NCBI RefSeq assembly: GCF_014650055.1
Contig: NZ_BMUF01000010.1
Coordinates: 124,001 to 188,000 of the forward strand
DNA: 64,000 nucleotides
DNA from: Streptomyces malachitofuscus
Lineage (GTDB): Bacteria; Actinomycetota; Actinomycetes; Streptomycetales; Streptomycetaceae
Direction: 5' to 3'
The notes under the pieces were generated by a model. The model saw only the letters and a program-made list of their open reading frames with translations. It was not told the origin of the DNA and did not search any database. This document shows positions 35,885 through 43,829 of this stretch, in pieces (the first letter of the stretch is position 1; the number at the start of each line of letters is the position of its first letter). A program made the position numbers and the translations under genes.

Positions 35885-36646
35885 GTGGGAGCGGGCCACG
35901 CCCACAAGCTCTACCGGCACGGGCACTCCCCCGTGCACGCCCTGCCGCCGCACACCAAACTCGCCGCGGTCTTCGCCTTCGTGGTCGTCGTGGTGTCCAC
36001 CCCGCGCGAGGCGATGTGGGCGTTCGCGGTGTACGCCGGGCTGCTCGCCGCCGTCGCGTACACCGCCCGGGTCCCGGCCGCCTTCCTGCTCAAACGGCTG
36101 CTGATCGAGGTCCCGTTCGTCGCCTTCGCCGTGCTGCTGCCGTTCGTGGCGGAGGGCGAGCGCGTCGACGTCCTCGGGCTGTCGCTGAGCGTCAGTGGAC
36201 TGTGGGGCGGGTGGAACGTCCTGGCCAAGGGCACCCTGGGCGTGGCCGCCTCGGTCCTCCTCGCCTCCACGACCGAGCTGCGGGAACTGCTCCTGGGCCT
36301 GCAGCGCCTGAAGCTCCCGCCGCTGCTGGTGCAGATCGCCTCCTTCATGGTCCGCTACGGCGACGTCATCACCGACGAGATGCGCCGGATGCGGATCGCC
36401 CGCGAGTCCCGCGGCTTCGAGGCACGCGGGGTACGGCACTGGGGCGTGCTCGCCAAGTCGGCGGGCGCGCTGTTCATCCGCTCCTACGAGCGCGGTGAGC
36501 GGGTGCACCTGGCCATGGTGAGCCGCGGCTACGCCGGCTCCATGCCGGTGATCGACGAGGTGACCGCGTCCCGGGCGCAGTGGTCGTACGCCCTCGCCCT
36601 CCCCTCGGCCGCCCTCGTCGTGTGTCTGCTGGGATGGACCCTGTGA
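35885..36646 (+). CDS. cbiQ: CbiQ-type transmembrane (T) component of ECF metal transporter
   Basis: 253 residues from GTG 35885, one base after the cbiM stop. Helices include LAAVFAFVVVVVSTPREAMWAF and VPFVAFAVLLPFVA. The coupling-helix motif is visible as RMRIARESRGFEARG, which contacts the ATPase. The last residues overlap the ATPase start by 4 bp (GTGA). It forms the scaffold joining CbiM and the CbiO dimer in the membrane. Confidence 0.92.
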   Translation: MGAGHAHKLYRHGHSPVHALPPHTKLAAVFAFVVVVVSTPREAMWAFAVYAGLLAAVAYTARVPAAFLLKRLLIEVPFVAFAVLLPFVAEGERVDVLGLSLSVSGLWGGWNVLAKGTLGVAASVLLASTTELRELLLGLQRLKLPPLLVQIASFMVRYGDVITDEMRRMRIARESRGFEARGVRHWGVLAKSAGALFIRSYERGERVHLAMVSRGYAGSMPVIDEVTASRAQWSYALALPSAALVVCLLGWTL

Positions 36647-37404
36647 GTACCGCTTCCCTGGAGGTCTCCGGCCTCGCCTTCGCCTACCCCGACGGCCACC
36701 AGGCCCTGTTCGGCGTGGACTTCTCCATCGCGCGCGGCGAGCGGGTCGCGCTGCTCGGCCCGAACGGCGCCGGCAAGACCACCCTCGTCCTGCACCTCAA
36801 CGGCATCCTGACCGGCGGCACCGGCACGGTGACGGTGGCCGGCCTCGAGGTCGGCAGACGGCACATGGCGGAGATCCGGCGCCGGGTCGGCATCGTCTTC
36901 CAGGACCCGGACGACCAGCTCTTCATGCCGACGGTGCGCGAGGACGTGGCGTTCGGGCCGGCGGCGGCCGGGCTCAAGGGGCCCGAGCTGGAGGAGCGGG
37001 TGGACCGGGCGCTGGGCCTGGTCGGCATGGCGGAGTTCAAGGACCGGCCGCCGCACCATCTCTCCTTCGGCCAACGGCGCCGGGTGGCCGTGGCGACCGT
37101 GCTCGCGATGGAGCCGGAGATCCTGGTCCTGGACGAGCCGTCCTCCAACCTGGACCCCGCCTCCCGCCGCGAACTCGCCGACATCCTGCGCTCCCTGGAC
37201 GTCACCGTGCTGATGGTCACCCACGATCTGCTGTACGCCCTGGAGCTGTGCCCGCGCTCGCTGATCCTCAGCGACGGCGTGATCGCGGCGGACGGACCCA
37301 CGCGGGACCTCCTCGCCGACGACGCGCTGATGCGCGCCCACCGTCTGGAACTGCCGTACGGCTTCGACCCCCGCTCGGTGCCGGCCGCACCCGGCCGTTC
37401 ATAA
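36643..37404 (+). CDS. cbiO: CbiO-type ATPase (A) component of ECF metal transporter
   Basis: 253 residues if started at GTG 36643 (VSTASLEVSGLAFAYPDGH), which overlaps the cbiQ stop and has GGGATGG 5 bp upstream; ATG 36634 is an in-frame alternative. Walker A LLGPNGAGKTTLV, Q-loop VFQDPDDQLF, signature LSFGQRRRVAVATVL and Walker B EILVLDEPSSNLDP are complete. The signature reads LSFGQ, a frequent variant in ECF ATPases. It powers nickel/cobalt uptake with CbiM and CbiQ. Confidence 0.92.
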   Translation: MSTASLEVSGLAFAYPDGHQALFGVDFSIARGERVALLGPNGAGKTTLVLHLNGILTGGTGTVTVAGLEVGRRHMAEIRRRVGIVFQDPDDQLFMPTVREDVAFGPAAAGLKGPELEERVDRALGLVGMAEFKDRPPHHLSFGQRRRVAVATVLAMEPEILVLDEPSSNLDPASRRELADILRSLDVTVLMVTHDLLYALELCPRSLILSDGVIAADGPTRDLLADDALMRAHRLELPYGFDPRSVPAAPGRS

Positions 37405-37511
37405 CGATCGCGCGTGGCCGGCCGCGCCCAGGAATCGCAGGCACACCGGCACTGTTGCACCCCATGTCACAGGCGAGTGGCGCAAGGCGAGCAGGAAGGA
37501 CCGACAGGAAC

Positions 37512-38678
37512 GTGGACGTCGACGTGCACGGCACAGTGGCCGGGGGCTTCGAGCCGGTCCGGGAGGCGTTCGCCCGGAACTTCGACGCGCTCGGGGAGCG
37601 GGGCGCGGCCCTCGCCGTGTACCGGAACGGGCGCAGGGTCGTCGACCTGTGGGCCGGGGTGAAGGACGTCGACGGCACCGAACCGTGGACGCGGGACACC
37701 GCCCAGGTCGTGCGCTCGGCGACCAAGGGCGTCGCCGCCGCCGTACTCCTGCTGCTGCACCAGCGCGGCGAACTGGACCTGGACGCGCCGGTCGGCCGGT
37801 ACTGGCCGGAGTTCAAGGCGCACGGCAAGGAGCGGCTGCTGGTCCGGCACGTGCTGAACCACCGCGCCGGACTCCCGGTGCTCGACCGGCCGCTCACCCC
37901 CTCCGAGGCGGCCGACCCGGTGCGGGCCGCCGAGGCCGTCGCCGCCCAGGTACCCGAGTGGGAGCCGGGCACGGACCACGGCTACCACGCGCTGACCTAC
38001 GGCTGGCTGCTCGACGAACTGGTGCGGCGCCTCACCGGCCGGGGGTCCGGCGAGTGGATCGCGGCGGAGATCGCCGGTCCGCTGGGCCTGGACCTGTGGG
38101 TGGGGCTGCCGGACGCGCAGGCCCACCGCGTCGGCACCGTCGGCCGGATCGAGGGGCCCGAGCCGTCCGGGACGCTGCGCGCCCGCCCCAAGCGCTCGGT
38201 CACCGACGCCTACGCCGACCCGTCCTCCCTCACCCGCCGCGCCTTCGCCGCGATCACCCCCTTCCCGGACCAGAACGACCCGGCGTTCCGCGCGGCGGCC
38301 CTGCCCGCCGCCAACGGGGTCGCGACGGCGGACGGACTGGCCCGCTTCTACGCGTCACTCATCGGCCCCGTCGACGGCGTACGCCTCCTCGACGAGGCCA
38401 CCGTCGAACTCGCCCGCGCCGAGGAGTCGGCGGGCCCCGACCGGGTCCTGGTCGTCGGCACCCGCTTCGGGCTCGGCTACATGCTGCACGGCAGCGCCTC
38501 CCCCTTCCTGGCCCCGGGCTCCTTCGGCCACCCGGGCCGCGGCGGCTCCCTCGGCTTCGCCGACCCGGAGTCGGGCATCGCCTTCGGTTACGTCACCAAC
38601 GGCTTCCGCAGGACGGTGACGGCGGACCCCAGGGCCCAGGCGCTGATACGGGCGGTACGGCGGTCGTCGGCCGCCTGA
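37512..38678 (+). CDS. Serine hydrolase of the beta-lactamase/EstB (class C-like) family
   Basis: 388 residues from GTG 37512 (VDVDVHGTVAGGFEPVREAFARNF), with AGGAAGGA upstream; ATG 37464 would add 16 residues. The nucleophile motif S-x-x-K is RSATKGVAAAV, the Tyr motif is around DHGYHALTYGWLLDELV, and the C-terminal turn is FGHPGRGGSLGFADPESG (HxG in place of KTG), as in family VIII esterases. No signal peptide, so it is probably cytoplasmic, suggesting an esterase rather than antibiotic resistance. Substrate is unknown. Confidence 0.85.
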   Translation: MDVDVHGTVAGGFEPVREAFARNFDALGERGAALAVYRNGRRVVDLWAGVKDVDGTEPWTRDTAQVVRSATKGVAAAVLLLLHQRGELDLDAPVGRYWPEFKAHGKERLLVRHVLNHRAGLPVLDRPLTPSEAADPVRAAEAVAAQVPEWEPGTDHGYHALTYGWLLDELVRRLTGRGSGEWIAAEIAGPLGLDLWVGLPDAQAHRVGTVGRIEGPEPSGTLRARPKRSVTDAYADPSSLTRRAFAAITPFPDQNDPAFRAAALPAANGVATADGLARFYASLIGPVDGVRLLDEATVELARAEESAGPDRVLVVGTRFGLGYMLHGSASPFLAPGSFGHPGRGGSLGFADPESGIAFGYVTNGFRRTVTADPRAQALIRAVRRSSAA

Positions 38679-38954
38679 TCAGACGTGGATCGGGTGCGAG
38701 GTCCGCCCCGACGCATCGTCGATCTCGCTGTGCGCCTTGGTCAGCATCTGCATGGCGAGTTCGTTCAGTGCCCGCGCGCCGGCGATCTCCTCACCGACCC
38801 GCGGCTGATTCGAGTCGGTGTAGTGCCGCGTGGCGTGCCCGTTCGCCCGTACCTCGGACCCGTCGGGCAGCCGTACCATCGCGACCGCGCGGGTGTGCTG
38901 GTCGTCCTCCATGAACTCCAGCTCCACATGCCATCCCACTGCGGTGTGCATCAT
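38679..38954 (-). CDS. DUF1876-type small protein
   Basis: 91 residues (MMHTAVGWHVELEFMEDDQHTRAVAMVRLPDGSEVRANGHATRH...). The HVELEFMEDDQHTRAxAxVRL block and NQPRVGEEIAGARALNELAMQML are typical of DUF1876, a small dsRBD-like fold found widely in actinomycetes. The tandem ATG at 38954/38951 follows GGAGGTGAT. The stop abuts the stop of the convergent serine hydrolase. Function is unknown; several paralogues exist in Streptomyces, often near stress genes. Confidence 0.82.
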   Translation of the reverse strand: MMHTAVGWHVELEFMEDDQHTRAVAMVRLPDGSEVRANGHATRHYTDSNQPRVGEEIAGARALNELAMQMLTKAHSEIDDASGRTSHPIHV

Positions 38955-39038
38955 GACGATCACCTCCGGAATACCTAGTTCCAGGGTGCCCCTCACACCG
39001 CCGCCCTGCACCCGCCCGTGCGACGGTGACGCGCCCTC

Positions 39039-39884
39039 TCATCCGGCGCGCAGCATCAGCCCGATCCCGACGACCAGCAGCCCGGCCGCCGCGATGCGCG
39101 GGGCGCCGAACCGCTCCTTGAAGACCAGCGCGCCGATGGCGGCGCCCACGATGATCGACGACTCCCGCAGGGCCGCGACGGGGGCGAGCGGTGCGCGGGT
39201 CTGGGCCCACAGGACGAGGGCGTACGCGGCGACGGACAGCGCGGCGCCCAGCAGGCCGAGCCGGGCGTGCGGGCGCAGCCGGGCGCCCGTCTCCCGCCGC
39301 CAGCGGCACAGGGCGTAGACCGGGATGACCGTGCCCTGGACGGCCATCAGCCAGGCGATGTACCCGAACGACGAGCCGGAGGCGCGTACGCCGAGTCCGT
39401 CGACGACCGTGTACACGGCGATGGTCAGGCCGGTGGCCAGTGCCGCCCCGATCGCCGACCGGTCGGGCCGGTGTCCGCGCAGGCCCCACAGGGCGACGCC
39501 GGTCAGTCCGGCGCAGGACAGGGCGATCCCGGCGGCGGCCCAGCCGTCGGGCACCTCGTGCGCGAACACGGCGGCCAGCACGGTGACGACCAGGGGCGCG
39601 CTGCCCCGGGCGAGGGGATACGCCTGCCCGAAGTCGCCCAGCCGGAAGGACCTCATCAGCAGCGCGTAGTACGCCATGTGGATCGCGGCCGAGCACAGCA
39701 GGTAGGGCCAGGCCCCGGCCGCCGGGATCGGCACGAACGGCACCGCGGCCAGTCCGATCAGCAGCCCGCCGCCGGAGATCAGGGTGAACCCGACGAGCTT
39801 GTCCGTGATCCGGTGCGCGATGGCGTTCCAGCCGGCGTGGGTGACCGCGGCGAGCAGCACGGCCGCGGTGACCAGCGGGGTCAC
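39039..39884 (-). CDS. EamA/DMT-superfamily transporter
   Basis: 281 residues from GTG 39884 with about ten hydrophobic helices, two EamA repeats, and the DMT-like features WNAIAHRITDKLVGF near the N-terminus and RESSIIVGAAIGALVFKERFGAPRIAAAGLLVVGIGLML at the C-terminus (the E-R-F end typical of the family). The start overlaps the stop of the YbaK gene by GTGA, so they form an operon. It is probably a metabolite or drug efflux pump; substrate is unknown. The pairing with a tRNA-editing deacylase might hint at an amino-acid analogue exporter. Confidence 0.86.
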   Translation of the reverse strand: MTPLVTAAVLLAAVTHAGWNAIAHRITDKLVGFTLISGGGLLIGLAAVPFVPIPAAGAWPYLLCSAAIHMAYYALLMRSFRLGDFGQAYPLARGSAPLVVTVLAAVFAHEVPDGWAAAGIALSCAGLTGVALWGLRGHRPDRSAIGAALATGLTIAVYTVVDGLGVRASGSSFGYIAWLMAVQGTVIPVYALCRWRRETGARLRPHARLGLLGAALSVAAYALVLWAQTRAPLAPVAALRESSIIVGAAIGALVFKERFGAPRIAAAGLLVVGIGLMLRAG

Positions 39885-40378
39885 GAAGCGCGCTCACGCA
39901 CGTCCACGACGGTGGCTTCGGCATGGGTGACAAGGTCCTTGGGCGCCATGGGGAACACGGCGTGCGGATTACCCGCGGCGGCCCATACCACGTCGTGCTC
40001 CAGCAGCGACCGGTCGGCGAGCACGCGCGTGCGCGTACGGTGCCCGAAGGGCGGTACGCCGCCGATGGCGTACCCGGTGGTCTCGCGCACGACGTCGGCC
40101 TTGACCCGGGTGACCTCGGCGGCGCCCAACTCCTCGCGCACCCGCTCGACGTCGACGCGGGACGCGCCGTCCATCAGCACCAGGACGGGCATCCCGTCGG
40201 CAGCGAAGATCAGCGACTTGCAGATCTGGCTGAGCTCGCACCCGATGGCGGCGGCGGCCTCGGCGGCGGTACGGGTCGCGTCCGGGAACCGGCGGATCCG
40301 GGGGTGGAGATCGACCAGCCCGAGCTCACGCAGGGCCTCGGCGAAACGGGGATGGACATGGGTTTCCGGGGACCTCAT
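39881..40378 (-). CDS. YbaK/EbsC-type aminoacyl-tRNA deacylase
   Basis: 165 residues from ATG 40378 (MRSPETHVHPRFAEALRELG). The INS/YbaK fold is clear: RTAAEAAAAIGCELSQICKSLIFAADGMPVLVLMDGASRVD with the essential Lys in CKSL, then GYAIGGVPPFGHRTRTRVLADRSLLEHDVVWAAAGNPHAVFPMAP. Such free-standing editing domains hydrolyse mischarged tRNAs (Cys-tRNA-Pro or Ala-tRNA-Pro). It is first in a two-gene operon with the EamA transporter. Confidence 0.88.
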   Translation of the reverse strand: MRSPETHVHPRFAEALRELGLVDLHPRIRRFPDATRTAAEAAAAIGCELSQICKSLIFAADGMPVLVLMDGASRVDVERVREELGAAEVTRVKADVVRETTGYAIGGVPPFGHRTRTRVLADRSLLEHDVVWAAAGNPHAVFPMAPKDLVTHAEATVVDVRERAS

Positions 40379-40476
40379 GCCCGGCAGGCTAGCCGCCGGA
40401 TACGTGGCCCTCGAATGAATTCCGGGCGCTGGTGGGCCTCCGTGTGCCAAGAGGAGGCACACTGCACACTCGACGC

Positions 40477-40620
40477 ATGACACGGATGCCCCTGAAGCCC
40501 GTCCGCGACGGGTGGGAAGAACACGAGATCAACCGGATCGTCGATGAGCGCACGGCGAATCCGGCGCCCCGGATCCCGATCGAGGAGGTCATGCGGGAAA
40601 CGCTGGACCGCGAGGAATAG
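40477..40620 (+). CDS. Small hypothetical protein (47 residues)
   Basis: MTRMPLKPVRDGWEEHEINRIVDERTANPAPRIPIEEVMRETLDREE. It is charged and predicted helical, with no anchor or cysteines. Composition and third-position GC fit a coding frame, and a strong hairpin follows 19 bp after the stop. The ribosome-binding site is unclear: GAGGAGG at about 40451 is 19 bp away. The look is that of a small antitoxin-like or regulatory peptide, but no toxin partner is adjacent, so I assign no function. Confidence 0.42.
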   Translation: MTRMPLKPVRDGWEEHEINRIVDERTANPAPRIPIEEVMRETLDREE

Positions 40621-40638
40621 CAGGGGGCGTCCCGGTGT

Positions 40639-40673
40639 CCGCAGCCCCGGCCCGAAAGCGGCCGGGGCTGCGG
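40639..40673. terminator. Hairpin terminator 1 between small ORF and MMPL gene
   Basis: CCGCAGCCCCGGCC (40639-40652) pairs perfectly with GGCCGGGGCTGCGG (40660-40673) around a 7-nt loop. It lies between convergent genes. Confidence 0.78.
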
Positions 40674-40676
40674 GGA

Positions 40677-40718
40677 AGCCGGTGAGGGCGCCCCGTCCCC
40701 ACGGAGCCCTCACCGGCT
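40677..40718. terminator. Hairpin terminator 2 between small ORF and MMPL gene
   Basis: AGCCGGTGAGGGC (40677-40689) pairs perfectly with GCCCTCACCGGCT (40706-40718), 16-nt loop. Directly beside terminator 1, it ends 22 bp from the MMPL stop codon. The pair probably terminates transcripts from both sides. Confidence 0.75.
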
Positions 40719-40740
40719 GGTACTGCGGTCGTTCGGGCCG

Positions 40741-42951
40741 TCAGGCCTTCACGAGTTCCCGGTCCTCGTCCTTGCCGGCGACGTGCGCGGCCAGGCCCTC
40801 GCCCTCGACGTCCACGTTGGGCAGGGCGCGGTCCAGCCACTTCGGCAGCCACCAGGCCTTCGTGCCGAGCAGGGCCAGCACGGCCGGGACGATCGCCATG
40901 CGGACGACGAACGCGTCGAAGAGGACGGCGACCGCGAGGCCGAAGCCGATCATCTTGACCATCGAGTCGCTGGAGCCGATGAAGCCGGAGAAGACCGCGA
41001 TCATGATCACCGCCGCGGCGGTCACCACCCGGGCGCTGTACTTGAAGCCGGTCACGACGGCCTGGCCCGGCTTCTCGCCGTGGACGTAGGCCTCCCGGAT
41101 CCGGGTCACGAGGAACACCTCGTAGTCCATGGCCAGTCCGAAGACCACGCCGACCATGAAGATCGGCATCATCGACATGATCGGGCCGGTCTCCTCCACG
41201 CCCATCAGGCCGGACAGCCAGCCCCACTGGTAGACCGCGACGACCGCGCCGAGGGCCGCCAGTACGGAGAGCAGGAAGCCGAGGGCCGCCTTCAGCGGGA
41301 CCAGGATCGAGCGGAACACGACGATCAGCAGCAGGAAGGCCAGGCCGACCACCAGGACCAGGTACGGGACCAGGGCGTCGTTGAGCTTCTGCGAGACGTC
41401 GATGTTCATCGCCGTGGCGCCGGTGACCAGGACGTCGGCCTCGCCGTCGGCGACGAAGTCGGTGCCCGCGGCGTCGCGGATGTCGTGGACCAGGTTCTCG
41501 GTGGTCACCGAGGAGGGCTTGGACTCGGGGATCACGGTGATCGTCGCCGTGTCGCCGGCCTTGTTGGGTTGCGCGGGGCTGACGTTCACGACGTTGTCCA
41601 GGCCCTTGATGTCCTCGCCGACGCCCTTGAAGACCGCCTGCGGGTCACCGGCGTCCTTGGCGTCGACCACGACCACCAGCGGGCCGTTGAAGCCGGGGCC
41701 GAAGCCCTCGGAGAGCATGTCGTAGGCGCGGCGCTGGGTGGTGGACGTCGGCTGGGAGCCGTCGTCGGGCAGGCCCAGTTCCAGCGAGGCGGCCGGGACG
41801 GCCGCGGCACCCAGGCCGACCACGCCGAGCAGCAGTACGGCCAGGGGACGGCGGACGACGAAGCTCGCCCAGCGGGTGCCCATGTTCGGGCGCTGCGGCT
41901 TCTTCGCGGCGCGGCCTCCGCCGAGCAGCTTGCTCTTCTCGCCCGCGGGGCGGACCCGGCGGCCGGCGTAGCCGAGCAGGGCGGGGATCAGGGTGAGGGC
42001 GATCAGGACCGCGATGGCGACGGTGCCGGCGGCGGCGATGCCCATCTTGGTCAGCATCGGGATGTTGACGACGGACAGGCCGACCAGGGCGATCACGACG
42101 GTCAGACCGGCGAAGACCACGGCGGAGCCCGCCGTGCCGACGGCCCGGCCGGCCGCCTCCTCGCGTGCACGGCCCTCGGCCAGTTCGGCCCGGTAGCGGG
42201 AGACGACGAACAGCGCGTAGTCGATGCCGACGGCGAGGCCGATCATCGACGCCAGGATGGAGGTGGTGGAGCCCAGGTCGAGGGTGCTGGCCAGTGCGGT
42301 GATGCTGGACACGCCGATGCCGACGCCGACGATCGCGGTGAGCAGCGGCAGACCGGCGGCGAGCAGCGAGCCGAGGGTGATGACCAGGACGACCGCGGCG
42401 ACGCCGATGCCGATGATCTCCGCGGAACCGGTCTCCGGGACGGCTTGGAGGGCGTCGCCGCCGATCTCGACGGTCAGGTCGGCCTTGCGGGCGTCCTCCG
42501 CGGCGCCCTCCAGGGCCTCGCGGGAGGACTCCTCCAGTTCCATGCCGGAGACGTCGTAGGTCACCGAGGCGTAGGCGATGGTGCCGTCCTGGCTGACGCC
42601 GCCGCCCTGGTACGGGTCGGTGACGCCGGCGACCTCGGAGCCGCCGGAGAGTTCGTCGACGGTCTTCTCGACGGTCGCCTTGTTCTCGGCGTCGGTCATC
42701 TTCTCGCCGGACGGTGCCTTGAAGACGACGCGTGCGGTCGCCCCGTCGGCGCTGGAGCCGGGGAAGCGCTCCTCGAGCAGGTCGAAGGCCTTCTGGGCCT
42801 CGGTGCCGGGGATGGAGAAGGAGGAGTTGCCGGCCGCGGGGGCGCCGGCCGCGCCGACGCCCGCGAGCGCCAGCAGCGCCACCCAGATGAGGGCTACGAG
42901 GTGCCGTCGCCGGAAGGCGAGACGGCCGAGTCGATAGAGGAAAGTGGCCAC
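40741..42951 (-). CDS. MMPL-family RND exporter
   Basis: 736 residues from GTG 42951, in the architecture of actinobacterial MmpL proteins: helix 1 (HLVALIWVALLALAGVGAAG), a periplasmic loop, five helices containing the Asp-Tyr proton-relay motif MIGLAVGIDYALFVVSRYR, then a repeated second half with VVFGLAMDYEVFLVTRIREAY. MMPL proteins export lipids, siderophores or drugs using proton motive force. The TetR gene 113 bp upstream on the same strand probably regulates it. No lipid-biosynthesis genes adjoin it, so a multidrug or self-protection role is as likely as lipid export. Confidence 0.92.
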   Translation of the reverse strand: MATFLYRLGRLAFRRRHLVALIWVALLALAGVGAAGAPAAGNSSFSIPGTEAQKAFDLLEERFPGSSADGATARVVFKAPSGEKMTDAENKATVEKTVDELSGGSEVAGVTDPYQGGGVSQDGTIAYASVTYDVSGMELEESSREALEGAAEDARKADLTVEIGGDALQAVPETGSAEIIGIGVAAVVLVITLGSLLAAGLPLLTAIVGVGIGVSSITALASTLDLGSTTSILASMIGLAVGIDYALFVVSRYRAELAEGRAREEAAGRAVGTAGSAVVFAGLTVVIALVGLSVVNIPMLTKMGIAAAGTVAIAVLIALTLIPALLGYAGRRVRPAGEKSKLLGGGRAAKKPQRPNMGTRWASFVVRRPLAVLLLGVVGLGAAAVPAASLELGLPDDGSQPTSTTQRRAYDMLSEGFGPGFNGPLVVVVDAKDAGDPQAVFKGVGEDIKGLDNVVNVSPAQPNKAGDTATITVIPESKPSSVTTENLVHDIRDAAGTDFVADGEADVLVTGATAMNIDVSQKLNDALVPYLVLVVGLAFLLLIVVFRSILVPLKAALGFLLSVLAALGAVVAVYQWGWLSGLMGVEETGPIMSMMPIFMVGVVFGLAMDYEVFLVTRIREAYVHGEKPGQAVVTGFKYSARVVTAAAVIMIAVFSGFIGSSDSMVKMIGFGLAVAVLFDAFVVRMAIVPAVLALLGTKAWWLPKWLDRALPNVDVEGEGLAAHVAGKDEDRELVKA

Positions 42952-43064
42952 GAGGGCGTACTCCGGTCAGGTCGTGGTTGCTTCGGGGCAGGTGTGATCA
43001 GCCCGACGACGTGAGCGGTGACGTCAGGTGGTGGCTGACTTGTGGTGTCTGACCTGGGGGACGG

Positions 43065-43664
43065 TCAGTGGGGAGGCACGCCGAGGGCGGGGAGCACCAC
43101 GGCGTCGAGGTACGACAGGAGGAACTTCTGCGTGGGCGGCCGGTCGTCGATCAGCGTCCGTGTGGCGAACGCGCCGACGAGCATGTGCACCACGTAGTCC
43201 AGCGCCGGGTTGTCGGGGCTGATCTCGCCCCGGTCGACCGCACGCCGGACGATCCGGTGGAACTCTTCGATCTCCGGTTCGACCAGGAGCTCCTTGAACG
43301 CCTGGCGGAGGTCGTCGTTCTGGTGCACCGCCATGGCCAGGGCCCGCATCAGGGCGACGTTCTGCGCCATGACGCAGTCGTCCTCGCGCCCGATGATGGT
43401 GTGCAGGTCGCCCCGCAGGGTTCCGGTGTCGATGTCGGCGATGCCGCCGGGCTTCTGGCTGCGCATCGCTCTCACCACCAGCTCGGCCTTGCCGCCCCAC
43501 TGGCGGTAGAGGGTGGCCTTGCTGGACCGGGTGCGGGCGGCCACGGCGTCCATGGTGACGGCGTCGTAGCCGACCTCGCGGAGCAGGTCGAGCACGGCCC
43601 GGTACAGCTCGGCCTCGCGCTCGGGGGTGATCCGGCTGCGACGCGCCGTCGCGACTTCGCTCAT
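43065..43664 (-). CDS. TetR-family regulator of the MMPL exporter
   Basis: 199 residues from ATG 43664 (MSEVATARRSRITPEREAELYRAVLDLLREVGYDAVTMDAVAARTRSSKATLYRQWGGKAELV), with the HTH at about 35-58. GGGTGGGCGGG precedes it. The C-terminal domain resembles TetR_C_33-like ligand domains. It lies upstream of the MMPL gene in the same direction and downstream of two copies of a 17-bp palindrome, indicating autoregulation plus control of the exporter by read-through. Confidence 0.9.
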   Translation of the reverse strand: MSEVATARRSRITPEREAELYRAVLDLLREVGYDAVTMDAVAARTRSSKATLYRQWGGKAELVVRAMRSQKPGGIADIDTGTLRGDLHTIIGREDDCVMAQNVALMRALAMAVHQNDDLRQAFKELLVEPEIEEFHRIVRRAVDRGEISPDNPALDYVVHMLVGAFATRTLIDDRPPTQKFLLSYLDAVVLPALGVPPH

Positions 43665-43703
43665 CCCGCCCACCCTTCCACTCCGGGTTCACCGCGCCAG
43701 GAG

Positions 43704-43767
43704 AACGACACGGTTTCGTACAGGACGAAGGTACCCCACCCCGCTAACGAAACGAAACGGTTTCGTT
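43704..43767. promoter_or_regulatory. Two TetR-type operators (ACGAAACGGTTTCGT class)
   Basis: AACGAAACGGTTTCGTT at 43751-43767 is a perfect 17-bp palindrome. AACGACACGGTTTCGTA at 43704-43720 is the same motif with two mismatched pairs. Centres are 47 bp apart in the region between the TetR start and the divergent tricorn gene. This is a good candidate for the binding site of the adjacent TetR protein; it may also affect the tricorn promoter. Confidence 0.7.
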
Positions 43768-43829
43768 CGTGTTCTGCGTCACGGTTGTCGGTTCCGCATA
43801 AGTTGCTGCGGTCCGTCCCCCGGAAAAGC

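Noticed and set aside
37464..37511. Longer N-terminus for the serine hydrolase from ATG 37464
   Set aside because: The extra residues (MSQASGARRAGRTDRN) are basic and unlike family members, and the AGGAAGGA site points to GTG 37512; not excluded but less likely.
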